From: Thermacetogenium sp. UBA5472
GTDB taxonomy: Bacteria > Bacillota > DSM-12270 > Thermacetogeniales > Thermacetogeniaceae
DNA: 28,381 nucleotides
Assembly (NCBI GenBank): GCA_002426495.1
Contig: DIQC01000038.1
Location: forward strand, 1,465 to 29,845
Direction of reading: 5' to 3'
Within the stretch, counting starts at the first letter, position 1. Every line of letters begins with the position of its first letter. The notes below the pieces were generated by a model, which did not search any database, had not been told where the DNA came from, and saw nothing but the letters and a program-made list of their open reading frames with translations. Both the position numbers and the translations under genes were made by a program. Below are positions 1 to 8,300 of this stretch, in pieces.

Positions 1-83
1 TTTCAGTAATGCACCCCCACTTTTGGCCGCTGAGCTGATGATTTAGGGAGTTGTCACACAGTCTGCCGTCCCCACTGCATAAA

Positions 84-1172
84 CTACAGGCTGTCCCCCA
101 ACTCCTTCAGAACACTGCGGTCGATCCGTCTGGCCAATGCCACCAAGAGCCGCAGGGCGTTCTGGTAGTCGTCTAAATGGGCTATCCCAGTGTGATCGTG
201 GATGTAGCGAACCGGAATGCCGATCACTATAGAAGGGACGCCCTGACGGAAAAGGTGAATCTTGCCCGCATCGGTGCCGCCGCCGGACATGATGTCCACC
301 TGATAGGGGATGTTGTTATCTTTCGCTACCTTTACCACCAAATCTCGGAAAGGGGTGTGAGGGATCATGCTGGCATCATAAAACCCAATCACCGGCCCCT
401 TCCCCAGATAGGTGCGAGTGCTAATGTCGTTGTCACTAATGCCCGGAGTGTCAGTAGCCACCGTGACATCCATGACGATAGCTAGATCCGGCCGCACCAC
501 ATCCACACTTGTGGTGGCACCTCGTAGCCCCACCTCCTCCTGGACAGTCATCACACCGTAGAAGGCGTTAGGGTGTTGAAGCTGCTGCAGCTCCCGAAAC
601 AGCTCGACTACCAGCGCACACCCCACCCGGTTATCCAAAGCCCTGGCCAGTATAGATTTCCCATTTTCCTGAAGGTGAAAAGAGCTGAATGGCACAACAG
701 GATCCCCCTGCCCTACCCCCGCCTCTTCCGTTTCCGCCTTACTTGTAGAGCCGATATCGATGTACATGGCACTGATCTTGATAGGTTTGGCACGCTCCTC
801 CGCAGACAGAATGTGAGGGGATTTTGCTCCGATCACCCCGATCAACCGCCCCTTTTGGGTGAGAATCTCCACTCGCTGAGCCAGTAGCACCTGCTCCCAC
901 CAACCACCAAGGGGTTGAAATTTGATAAAGCCGTCTTGGGTAATAGATGTCACCAGAAAGCCGACTTCGTCCATATGAGCAGCCGCCATAATCTTAACAT
1001 CTTCATCGGTACCCTTTTTAATGGTCACCAAACTCCCCAGATGGTCAGCCGTAACCTCAGTTGCTAGTGGAGACAGATAATTCTTCAAAACTTTTCTAAT
1101 CGGCGCCTCAAAACCAGAGACACCAGGCGTTTCCGTGATAGTTTTCAGCAGTTCTATAGTTTTTTCCTTCAT
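84..1172 (-). CDS. M42 family metallo-aminopeptidase (glutamyl aminopeptidase/YsdC-like)
   Basis: A cytosolic dinuclear-metal aminopeptidase of family M42, trimming N-terminal residues from peptides. The 362-aa length is normal for the family. Family metal and catalytic positions are visible: AAHMDEVGF (H66, D68), RALDNRVGC (D180, bridging metal), VQEEVGLRGA (E212/E213, general base and metal), IVMDV (D235), and a C-terminal YIHDHTG segment providing the last His. MSGGGTDAG just before it is also typical. The ATG start has a clean AGGAGG about 10 nt upstream. It stands alone on the minus strand, transcribed toward the left edge, and has no evident functional tie to the divergent genes. The substrate cannot be told from sequence; cellulase (endoglucanase) labels sometimes given to this family are historical. 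Confidence 0.93.
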   Translation of the reverse strand: MKEKTIELLKTITETPGVSGFEAPIRKVLKNYLSPLATEVTADHLGSLVTIKKGTDEDVKIMAAAHMDEVGFLVTSITQDGFIKFQPLGGWWEQVLLAQRVEILTQKGRLIGVIGAKSPHILSAEERAKPIKISAMYIDIGSTSKAETEEAGVGQGDPVVPFSSFHLQENGKSILARALDNRVGCALVVELFRELQQLQHPNAFYGVMTVQEEVGLRGATTSVDVVRPDLAIVMDVTVATDTPGISDNDISTRTYLGKGPVIGFYDASMIPHTPFRDLVVKVAKDNNIPYQVDIMSGGGTDAGKIHLFRQGVPSIVIGIPVRYIHDHTGIAHLDDYQNALRLLVALARRIDRSVLKELGDSL

Positions 1173-1215
1173 TAATAATAAAACCTCCTATGCGTGATGC
1201 GTGATGCGTGAAACA

Positions 1216-1244
1216 GTGACACGGGAACGGACCTTTTGTCACGC
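1216..1244 (+). repeat. REP-like hairpin unit (GTGACA...TGTCAC, GGGAACG core)
   Basis: An inverted repeat with GTGACA and TGTCAC arms enclosing an ACGGGAACGGACCTTT-type centre. The reverse complement of the same unit occurs at 12083-12110 and 19335-19363, with arms and a GGGACA/GGGAACG core conserved. It lies about 45 bp upstream of the M42 start codon. The dispersed, hairpin-forming, intergenic pattern resembles REP elements moved by IS200-like Y1 transposases (RAYTs); that link is inference. Confidence 0.6.
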
Positions 1245-1452
1245 TTTTTTCATCGAGTCAAAGAACCCTCCCCAAATCATTGTTCACGACTATTCGCAAC
1301 TATTTTTCTTCCCCAGCCCACTTTTTATCCCCAAGAACCAAGAGGAGAGGAGATCCGGGAGACATCGGGGGGAAAGGAGATCAGGGGGAGACAGGTGGGT
1401 AAAGTCAAAGGGGAGTGAGATCCGGGATGGATCCGGCGATATCAAATAGCCA

Positions 1453-1560
1453 TAATTTATCAAAGGAGAGATCGGTCTGACGGTTCCGGCGATCCCTGAC
1501 TAGCTATAATTATCCAGGGGAGATCAGAGAGATCAGGGGAACCCGGTCGGGAGATCTTAT
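1453..1560 (+). repeat. GGAGATCAGG-type dispersed repeat (two tandem diverged units)
   Basis: Two diverged units share a CATAATT/TATAATT start followed by AGGAGAGATC or GGGGAGATC. The second unit (about 1503-1560) continues into GAGATCAGGGGAACCCGGTCGGG. A clearly related copy lies at 5184-5239 upstream of the large O-antigen-ligase-like gene. Both copies precede plus-strand genes, so they may be mobile repeats or a shared leader element. Confidence 0.5.
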
Positions 1561-1634
1561 CCCATTTGGGTTCCGACATGACGCGGGTGTGGCCTCGCGG
1601 GAATCGGGTTCCGGGGAAGGCAGACTGAGTTGAT

Positions 1635-1665
1635 GTGAGTTAAAGTGACAGTGACTTTGACTCAC
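1635..1665. repeat. Inverted repeat, 12-bp arms
   Basis: GTGAGTTAAAGT and ACTTTGACTCAC form 12-bp arms with one mismatch around a 7-nt loop (GACAGTG). There is no T-run after it, so it is not an obvious terminator. It fits the GTGA/TCAC-ended hairpins seen elsewhere in the window. Confidence 0.5.
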
Positions 1666-1677
1666 TTCCAGGGAGGG

Positions 1678-1703
1678 ACGATCCCGACCGAGGGGTCGTT
1701 TTC
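1678..1703 (+). terminator. Terminator-like hairpin
   Basis: ACGATCCC and GGGGTCGT pair with one mismatch around a 6-nt loop and are followed by TTTTC. No plus-strand gene lies immediately upstream, so a real termination role is uncertain. Confidence 0.3.
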
Positions 1704-1821
1704 AATTAAGGGCAATGTGCGGCTGGGTTTGCGGTATGCTCAGGTGAAGGGCTAAAACTTCTGCCTACAGAGCTCTCCGATTATCAAACACTCTAGAAAG
1801 GAAAATAATTACAAAATTAAC

Positions 1822-1850
1822 TTGACATTCCATACTATAAAAGGTAATAT
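1822..1850 (+). promoter_or_regulatory. Sigma-70/sigma-A-type promoter, probably for the tetR gene
   Basis: TTGACA at 1822-1827 and TAATAT at 1845-1850 are separated by exactly 17 bp in an AT-rich stretch. This is a near-consensus vegetative promoter. It points toward the TetR-family gene and would give an unusually long leader of about 310 nt that includes the 7-bp and 8-bp tandem arrays. Confidence 0.6.
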
Positions 1851-1893
1851 CAGGTAAATACCGACCGCTAAGTCGGCAAAACCGGAAAATAGG

Positions 1894-1942
1894 GTCGGAA
1901 GTCGGAAGTCGGAAGTCGAAAGTCTAAAGTCGAAAGTCGAAA
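1894..1942 (+). repeat. 7-bp tandem repeat, seven units
   Basis: Seven back-to-back heptamers: three GTCGGAA, then GTCGAAA, GTCTAAA, GTCGAAA, GTCGAAA. The array lies inside the presumed leader of the tetR transcript. Such arrays change copy number by slippage. Confidence 0.8.
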
Positions 1943-1990
1943 GCGTAGGCTGTTGCTTACTGTTACGGTGATGAGTTCGGGGTCCGGAGA

Positions 1991-2051
1991 TCGCCAGGTC
2001 GCCAGGTCGCCAGGTCGCCAGGTGCCAGGTCGCCAGGTGCCATGTCGCCAG
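1991..2051 (+). repeat. 8-bp tandem repeat (TCGCCAGG) with shortened units
   Basis: Four perfect TCGCCAGG units are followed by a mixture of 7-bp TGCCAGG/TGCCATG and further TCGCCAG units. Mixed 8- and 7-bp units indicate slippage with single-base loss. The array precedes the tetR start by about 120 bp. Confidence 0.8.
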
Positions 2052-2128
2052 ATCTACAGTTCGCAGACCGTCGGGTTTCTGGCTGAATCAAACGGTGAAA
2101 TATATATGTCGCCAGATCTACAGTTCGC
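2042..2128 (+). repeat. Pair of identical 23-bp direct repeats
   Basis: An identical 23-bp string beginning ATGTCGCCAGATC occurs at 2042-2064 and 2106-2128, both followed by an AGACC sequence. The first copy overlaps the end of the TCGCCAGG array. The second lies just upstream of the tetR ribosome binding site, so it could be a duplicated operator or a local duplication. Confidence 0.7.
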
Positions 2129-2169
2129 CAGACCCCCTGATCTCTTCTGATCTCTACGGAGGTGAGAGA

Positions 2170-2835
2170 ATGTCAAAGAAGAAAACTATCATTGATGCCG
2201 CTGCGTTCCTTTTTGCAGAAAAGGGGTATTATGCAGCAACTGTTGAAGAAATCGCCAGCCAGGCAGGCATCGGCAAGAGCACCGTTTATGGCCATTTTCC
2301 CAGTAAAGATCACATCCTCCAGGATGTGCTGAAATGTGGCTGCACGATCTACATGGATGCCATGAAGGGGCGGCTCAAACCCCCGTGCTCGGTGAGGGAC
2401 GTTCTCATAGCTGTTGCCACAGCCCATTTTACCTTTAACAAGGAATACCCCTACATCGCTCGCATTCTGGCAGATGAGTTCGGCAGCTACCCCCTTTGGG
2501 CAGCGGAATTGCTGCAGCAGCTCAGAGAACGCCGCATTTCCATGTTTTCCTCCCTGCTCAGCCAGGGAATAAATTTGGGGGAATTCCGCCAGTTGGATCC
2601 TCGCTTAGGAGCAGAGGTGTTCCTGAGCATTCTTAACGCCCTCTGCATGCCAATTTTTCATGGAATGGGCAATGAAAAAGGGAGCGTAGAGACAGGTATG
2701 AGAGAGACAAATATGAGCGCAGAGACAAATATGCTAACAGAGAGCAATATAATAGAAGGGCGTTTTTATCACGGCATCGACATTTTTTTCTCCGGCGTTA
2801 GCTGCCAAGAACCTGCAATGAACATTTCTGTATAA
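2170..2835 (+). CDS. TetR/AcrR family transcriptional regulator
   Basis: A TetR-type repressor of 221 aa. Residues 1-50 form the N-terminal helix-turn-helix: KTIIDAAAFLFAEKGYYAAT, then VEEIASQAGIGKSTVYGHFP and the usual FPSKDHIL turn. The rest is a ligand-binding helical domain of unknown specificity. The ATG at 2170 is chosen because GGAGGTGAG sits just upstream; a longer in-frame extension would run back through the repeat region. Near the C-terminus is a low-complexity insertion built on ETNM units (about 2690-2755), which looks like an in-frame repeat expansion in a loop. The next gene downstream is the pyruvyl transferase gene, a possible target, with a palindrome between them. The ligand is unknown. 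Confidence 0.9.
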   Translation: MSKKKTIIDAAAFLFAEKGYYAATVEEIASQAGIGKSTVYGHFPSKDHILQDVLKCGCTIYMDAMKGRLKPPCSVRDVLIAVATAHFTFNKEYPYIARILADEFGSYPLWAAELLQQLRERRISMFSSLLSQGINLGEFRQLDPRLGAEVFLSILNALCMPIFHGMGNEKGSVETGMRETNMSAETNMLTESNIIEGRFYHGIDIFFSGVSCQEPAMNISV

Positions 2836-2866
2836 AAGTGGTAGCATTCAAGAAGGAATTAGGATA

Positions 2867-2888
2867 CACTTGTAGAAGTTTACAAGTG
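2867..2888. promoter_or_regulatory. Perfect 8-bp palindrome between tetR and csaB-like genes
   Basis: CACTTGTA and TACAAGTG flank a 6-nt spacer. There is no T-run, so it is not a classical terminator. Its dyad symmetry and length suit a TetR-family operator, but that is inference; it could also be a simple hairpin. Confidence 0.4.
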
Positions 2889-2991
2889 ACATAAGCCAAG
2901 AGCAATTATGTAAATAGTACTGTTACGGTGACGGCGATGTGATCGGGGCGCGGAATTATCCATCACAAACATTTTGGAAAGGTGTGAAAAT

Positions 2992-4365
2992 ATGCTGCGA
3001 GTTGCGGCGGCGGGCTATTATAGCATCAGGAATCCTGGTGAAGAGGCGGAACTGGCTGCAACTGTGGCTTCCCTGCAGGCACTTTCCCCAAAGATAGAAC
3101 TCACGGTTTTCTCTAAGCAAGTCGAGTCGACGAGCCGTATCCCGGGCGTGCAGGCAGTCAACATGTGGAACCCCTTTGCCGTGCTCTCTACTTTGCTCCA
3201 TGCAGATATTGTTCTCAGCTGTGGCAATGCTCTCCATGATGCTGACGGGATAGGGAATCTGTTCACCCATCTATTTCTAATAATGGCTGCAAGGTTTTTC
3301 GGTAAGCCTGTTGTGTCTTACGGCCAGGGAGTTGGCCCCTTGGACAGTTATTGGGGGCGCCGCCTAGTGCGCTCGATGGGCAACCGCTTTGACCTGATCA
3401 CTGTGCGGAATCAGGCATCCAAAGAGATCCTGCAGAAAACAGGGGTTGAAAAACCTCCTATTGTAGTGACTGCTGATCCAGTCTTTGCCTTGAACCCGGC
3501 CCAGTTTGACAAAGAAGAGGGGCTTTCCCTGCTGAACCAAATCAGGGCAGCTTCTCTCAAACCCGATGAACAAACCATCGAGCTGACCGCGCAGTTGACC
3601 GCCCAGTTGACTGAACAGCTGACCGAACGGTGTCCAGATAACACCACTCATCCCGTGGTAAAACTCTGCGAACAATCCCCTGAAACCCCTGAAGGTGAAG
3701 GGGACAGTGATGCAGCTGAAGATGCCGCTGCTGCAGACAACGAAACTGTACAGCCTCTGCTGGGGATAGTACTGCAGGAAATAGAAGGGGAGAAGGCATA
3801 CAGATCTGAAATCGCCGCTGCTGCTGACCGGCTCGTCAGGGACGGATGGGAGGTCCTGTTGCTTCCCTATCGGTGGCCTACCGATTTGCAGGTTTGTCAG
3901 GAAGTCAGCTGGATAATGCAAGAGCCGAGCATTCAGCTGCAGGAGAGGCTAACATTGATGCAGCGGTTCAGCCTCCTCAGCCAGGTCGATCTGCTGCTGG
4001 GGTTGCAGCTGCCAGTTTTGAAAATGGGTACACTGATGCGCAAACCGTGCATAGGAATCCTCCGGGATAACAAAACCGGCAGGGCCGCCAAATACTTAGA
4101 AATCACCGGACAGCCCCAGGCTGTCCAATTTGAGGGATTGGAAGCCGAACAACTATACCAGCTGGTCATTTCCACCAGTGAACGAAAAAAAGAGATCGTT
4201 TCCCACATGGACCAGGTACTGATCATGCTGCGCCAAGCGTCCTGGCAATCCGCAGGCTTAACCATGAGCTACTTCTATTCCCGCTACCCTCAAAAAAGGG
4301 TCAACATCTCCCGCTCCCCCGGCTCATCCAACGGCCACAAAGCTACCAGAACGAATCACCACTGA
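2992..4365 (+). CDS. csaB: Polysaccharide pyruvyl transferase, CsaB-like
   Basis: Probably pyruvylates a secondary cell-wall polymer so that SLH-domain S-layer proteins can bind. The N-terminus (VAAAGYYSIRNPGEEAEL) matches the CsaB glycine-rich start, and GKPVVSYGQGVGPL is the characteristic family motif. Two things are odd. The usual GGGSLLQD motif reads SCGNALHDADG, and residues about 192-253 are a low-complexity insert (repeated LTAQ/LTEQ, then acidic and Ala-rich sequence), raising the length to 457 aa against roughly 360 for typical CsaB. ATG 2992 is preferred over an upstream in-frame TTG (2974) because GGAAAGGTG lies at the right distance. Downstream are an HD hydrolase and an O-antigen-ligase-like gene, consistent with a surface-polysaccharide locus. 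Confidence 0.82.
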   Translation: MLRVAAAGYYSIRNPGEEAELAATVASLQALSPKIELTVFSKQVESTSRIPGVQAVNMWNPFAVLSTLLHADIVLSCGNALHDADGIGNLFTHLFLIMAARFFGKPVVSYGQGVGPLDSYWGRRLVRSMGNRFDLITVRNQASKEILQKTGVEKPPIVVTADPVFALNPAQFDKEEGLSLLNQIRAASLKPDEQTIELTAQLTAQLTEQLTERCPDNTTHPVVKLCEQSPETPEGEGDSDAAEDAAAADNETVQPLLGIVLQEIEGEKAYRSEIAAAADRLVRDGWEVLLLPYRWPTDLQVCQEVSWIMQEPSIQLQERLTLMQRFSLLSQVDLLLGLQLPVLKMGTLMRKPCIGILRDNKTGRAAKYLEITGQPQAVQFEGLEAEQLYQLVISTSERKKEIVSHMDQVLIMLRQASWQSAGLTMSYFYSRYPQKRVNISRSPGSSNGHKATRTNHH

Positions 4366-4479
4366 TAAAGGCCGGGTTCGAAGAGACGGGATAATATCGA
4401 GGCCGCAACACATTAGCGCCACCGTATTCAAGTGAATCAGCGCATTATTCATATAGAAATACAATAAGGAGTGAACGAA

Positions 4480-5031
4480 GTGACACGAGATGAAGCATTA
4501 CAACACATCAAAGAGAGGGTGCACACCCCGGAGTTGATCCACCATATGCTGGCCACTGCGGCCATTATGGAGGGACTGGCTGCACGGCTCGGCCAGGATA
4601 CGGAGAAATGGTATCTGACCGGCATCCTTCACGACATCGATTATGAAGAGACGAAAGACGATCACGACCGCCACAGCTTGCTCGCTGCCGAGTGGCTGCA
4701 GGAAATGGGTGTCGACGAAGAGATAGTGCATGCGGTGAAATCTCATAATAATCATGAAGGAGTGGAGCGCGCAACCTTGCTGGACAAGGCCTTATATGCC
4801 ACAGATCCCCTGTCCGGGCTGATCACCGCTACTGCTTATGTGATGCCCTCCAAAACCCTGGCCGAAGTCAAGCCCAAATCCATCAAAAAGAAGTTCAAGG
4901 ATAAATCCTTCGCCCGGGGCGCAGACAGGGATCAGATTCGCGGCATCGAAGAGCTAGGAGTGCCACTCCAGGAATTTTATGAAATAGCCCTGAAAGGGAT
5001 GCAGGAAATAGCCCCATCCCTGGGCCTTTAA
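4480..5031 (+). CDS. HD-domain phosphohydrolase
   Basis: A 183-aa soluble HD-superfamily protein. Metal-ligand positions are visible: HH at 21-22, the ILHDIDYE signature (H51, D52), further histidines at 62 and 65, and a late KSHNNHEG His cluster with D at LLDKALYATDPL. This is the pattern of small HDIG-type hydrolases acting on nucleotides or phosphorylated metabolites; the substrate is unknown. The GTG at 4480 is chosen because AAGGAG ends 8 nt upstream; an earlier in-frame GTG at 4471 overlaps that site. It sits between the csaB-like gene and the large membrane protein on the same strand, but with gaps over 100 bp, so it may be its own transcription unit. Confidence 0.85.
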   Translation: MTRDEALQHIKERVHTPELIHHMLATAAIMEGLAARLGQDTEKWYLTGILHDIDYEETKDDHDRHSLLAAEWLQEMGVDEEIVHAVKSHNNHEGVERATLLDKALYATDPLSGLITATAYVMPSKTLAEVKPKSIKKKFKDKSFARGADRDQIRGIEELGVPLQEFYEIALKGMQEIAPSLGL

Positions 5032-5063
5032 CGATAACGGTGACATTGACGGTGAGTCAACAC

Positions 5064-5091
5064 GTGTCAGGGGGGACGGGGTTCTTGACAC
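5064..5091 (+). repeat. REP-like hairpin unit (GTGTCA...TGACAC, GGGGACGG core)
   Basis: GTGTCA and TGACAC arms enclose GGGGGGACGGGGTTCT. The GGGGACGG core matches that of the other REP-like units in the window, but the arms differ. It lies just downstream of the HD gene. Confidence 0.5.
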
Positions 5092-5183
5092 AGGAGGACA
5101 CGGAGGGACAGTTCTGGGGATCTCCAACTTGCTAATAAGTACCAAAAGGGAGATCGCCAGATCCGTCTCAGTGATATTTGATT

Positions 5184-5239
5184 TGCCATAATAGCCCAGG
5201 AGAGCAGGGAGATCAGGTGAACTCAGTCGGGATGTCTTC
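5184..5239 (+). repeat. Copy of the GGAGATCAGG-type repeat
   Basis: It aligns with 1503-1560 along its whole length: CATAAT, CCAGG-GAG, GGGAGATCAGG, GAAC, then GTCGGGA and TCTT. It is located about 95 bp upstream of the large O-antigen-ligase-like gene. The rest of the 300-bp gap (5032-5331) holds a REP-like hairpin and no gene. Confidence 0.5.
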
Positions 5240-5331
5240 TGGACAACTGGCATCTGGCATCGATTTCAGCCGGAGAGAACCGGATACGCATCCTGCAAGC
5301 ATTGACGGGGCTGCTGTAAGGGGGGGGGAAT

Positions 5332-8300
5332 GTGGCTCCATTCAAGCGTCCAAACCTGAAAAAGCGGCTGCGTGTACCTTTAGCAGTGAGCCGATTTTAT
5401 CATGAACAGATGATTCGGCTGCGCTTCTGCCGTGCCGGCATACAGAAGCAACTCACTCGCGAAAAACGGGATCGTCAAGAACGAGGCCTATATCAAAACC
5501 CGCTCTACACCGGACTTCCACCCGAACTTTTCCCCGAGTCCGAATCATCACCTGAACAAAATGTGGAAGTTGATTTAGATGCAAAAGGTACAAAGGGGGA
5601 AGTGTGGCAGTTGATAGGTGGCCTTTTCAAGAGGCTGTCGCACGCCAGGCCGAGTCTGGGTAATGCCCCGGCAGATGGGCAAGGTAATAACCAGGCTAAT
5701 AGCCCGGCTAGTGTCGCCACTGTCGCCAGTTTACTACTGGCACTGCTCCTGCTCATTCTGCCTACTTACTATTTCTATATATCTCGCCAACTCTATCCCG
5801 TTTACATCTTGATAGCACTGGCCTTCGCTGTTGTCGCCTTTTGTAAAATATCCAGTGGAGAAATGAGGCTGCTCAGGTCGCCCTTAGATACGGCGGTTTT
5901 CCTACTCTCCGGGCTAGCCATCATCTCCAGCATCGGCGCCTGGAACACCGGTGAGGCCATCAATCTGGCCCTGCTGCTTTCCTGCAGTGCTGCCCTCTAC
6001 TGGACAGTTTCATCAATTGTGAATAACCTGGCTGCCCTGCGGCGTTTCCTCGCAGTCATCATAGCAGGCACAGCAGCTGCGGCCCTCCTTTGTTTGCCAA
6101 GCATTTTCCAGGAGGGAGCATCATTTCCTTTTGCTGAGGCCCTGGGAGCCATCTCGATCGCCGCGCTTCTTTTCGTTTTCTACCTTAGAACTGCCTCTCC
6201 AAGTGTAGCCAGCGAAGAGACGGCAGCTCACCCTAACGACCCAGGCGGTGACCCAAGCAACCCGATGGACAGATCTGCAAAGGGTATGGCATCATTTTTG
6301 CGGAGTAAAGCCGCGAGCGAAGCCGCCGCCGGGAACACAACCGCACAATCGCAAGCCGCTGCAGAGACCGCAACCGCCACAGATAGCGCAACCGTCCAAT
6401 GGCAAGCAACCGCCGGGACCACAACCGCCGAAGAGGGCACTTGGTGGTCTCCATGGCAAACAGCTTCCTTATATAACAGCTACGAAGCAAATGGAGCATT
6501 CTTTCAAAATAATACCGCTTATCCAAGCGACCTGGCTGCCCCTTATAGAAATTATAGAACTGATAGAAACGAAGCCGCCCGCAACCCGAAGGCCGCCGCC
6601 CTCTTACAAAGAGCCAAAGCCGCCTTTCAAAAATACCGAACCACCCATCAAAAAGAATGGGCCAATACCGCTCTATCCGCAGCCAGCTACCTGCTCCTGC
6701 TTGCTGTTATCGGATTGGGTTCAGTGCTCAACTACATTATACTAACCATAGGGATTACCCTTATTCTCTGGAAGCTACAGACAGCTGAATGCAAAAAATG
6801 CCTCGCCCATTTCCTGCCCAATGCCGCTGCAGCATTCCTGGTTGCCGGCAGGGCGAGGCTCTGTCTGGTCAGCGGAGACATTACAGCCAGTTGGCTGTGG
6901 GCAGCCCTGGGGTTGATGATAGTAATTGCCCTTGAATACACAGCTGTGCTCACAGCCGCCTTTCTAAAAAAGACAGGCCGCCGCTTGAGGCCGTGGGTGC
7001 GCCCAGGGGCAGCCCTGCTTTTGACATTGCTCCTCCTACACAGCGGCACTGCCTATCTGCGCAGCGATCTGAGCCCCATAAGTCAGTCCGCCTACAACTA
7101 CGCCCAATATTATATGGAGGAAAAACTGCTCAAAGGGCTGGATGCCCTGTGTGTCATGACTTCCAGCCCACGCATCTTGCTGCAAGGAACCGGCGGCGGT
7201 GGGTGGGAACCCCTTGCTTACCAGCACCAGAGCTTTTATTATCGGGATTCTCCCCCCGGAGCATTCGCCCAGGCAGGTGTAGAAATGGGACTTCCCGGGC
7301 TTGCTGTACTGCTCGCTGTTTGGATTCTCTTTATCAAAGAAATGAGAAGAATAATAGCCCAGAAAGGGGCTCTTCGGGTGCTCCGCAGCATCAATAGCCA
7401 TGAACAAAACGCTGCCCATAGGGAGCGGACCGGACGGTCGGGCAGGACAGTCGGCAGAGATGCCGCATCTAGCCAGCACAAAGCTGCTCAGCTGAAAGGG
7501 GATGCCTGGAAAGTCAGTTGGGCAGTGAGTCATACCAACAGCTGTGATAAGGAAGAAAATGTCCTGCTGAAGGAAGCGGCCTGGGCGATTTTTACAGCAG
7601 CAATACTTGTCGGAATATACTCTCTAGTGGAATGCACCATATCAATTGCCGCAGTCTCCCTTTTCCTCTTTACTCTCATTGGACTGGGGAAAGCCCTCGG
7701 CAGATTTTCCATATCAGAGCGTTACAAGAGTTCCAGGTACCCCGAGCGGCCAGAGAACCCCGAGATCATAGGCCACCCAGCGCGCCGTGAGAACCTCGAG
7801 CACCCTGAGAATTTTGAGAGTCCAGGCCGCCAAGGCTGTCCCGAGAGTGCTAAAACTCCCGAGTACTCCAAGCGCCCAGAGAACCCGGAGCATCTTGAGC
7901 GTCCCAGGAGTTCCGAGCGCCCCGATGACACCAGTAACTCCAAGATCTCAAAAAGCTTACTGCGAGGTTTCCGTCCGCAGAGCCATAGTTCCGGAAAAAG
8001 GTTTCTACAGTATTTCGCGGTAAGCGGCACCGTACTACTGGTTATGATCATCTCCCTGAACAATTTTGCAGGAGAAAGCTGTTCCCTGAAAGCTGCTCAA
8101 GCTATTAAGCAGGGAGACATCCAGACAGCTGAAATGAATTATAAAGAAGCAGTGCGCATGGATCCCCTCAATGCCGTGTATCGCAAGGAATTGGGGAAAA
8201 TATATTTGAAATATGACCAGGCTACGCATCCTGTAAGTACTGCCGGATCCTATAGCAGCGCCCAGAGTGGACTCCCTGTAACCGTCTCAAATGACTCCGA

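Larger units (their letters stand above)
1173..2169. other. 1-kb non-coding stretch rich in short repeats
   Basis: No convincing gene lies here; the short open frames are made of repeats and lack ribosome binding sites. The stretch holds a GTGACA-type REP unit, GGAGATC-rich repeats, two hairpins, a good sigma-70-type promoter, a 7-bp tandem array, an 8-bp tandem array and a 23-bp direct repeat (separate entries). It separates the divergently oriented M42 gene and tetR gene. Confidence 0.7.

Noticed and set aside
1201..1449. Plus-strand open frame of 82 codons upstream of the M42 gene
   Set aside because: Consists of a REP-like unit and GGAGATC repeats, has no ribosome binding site and gives a low-complexity Arg/Gly product.
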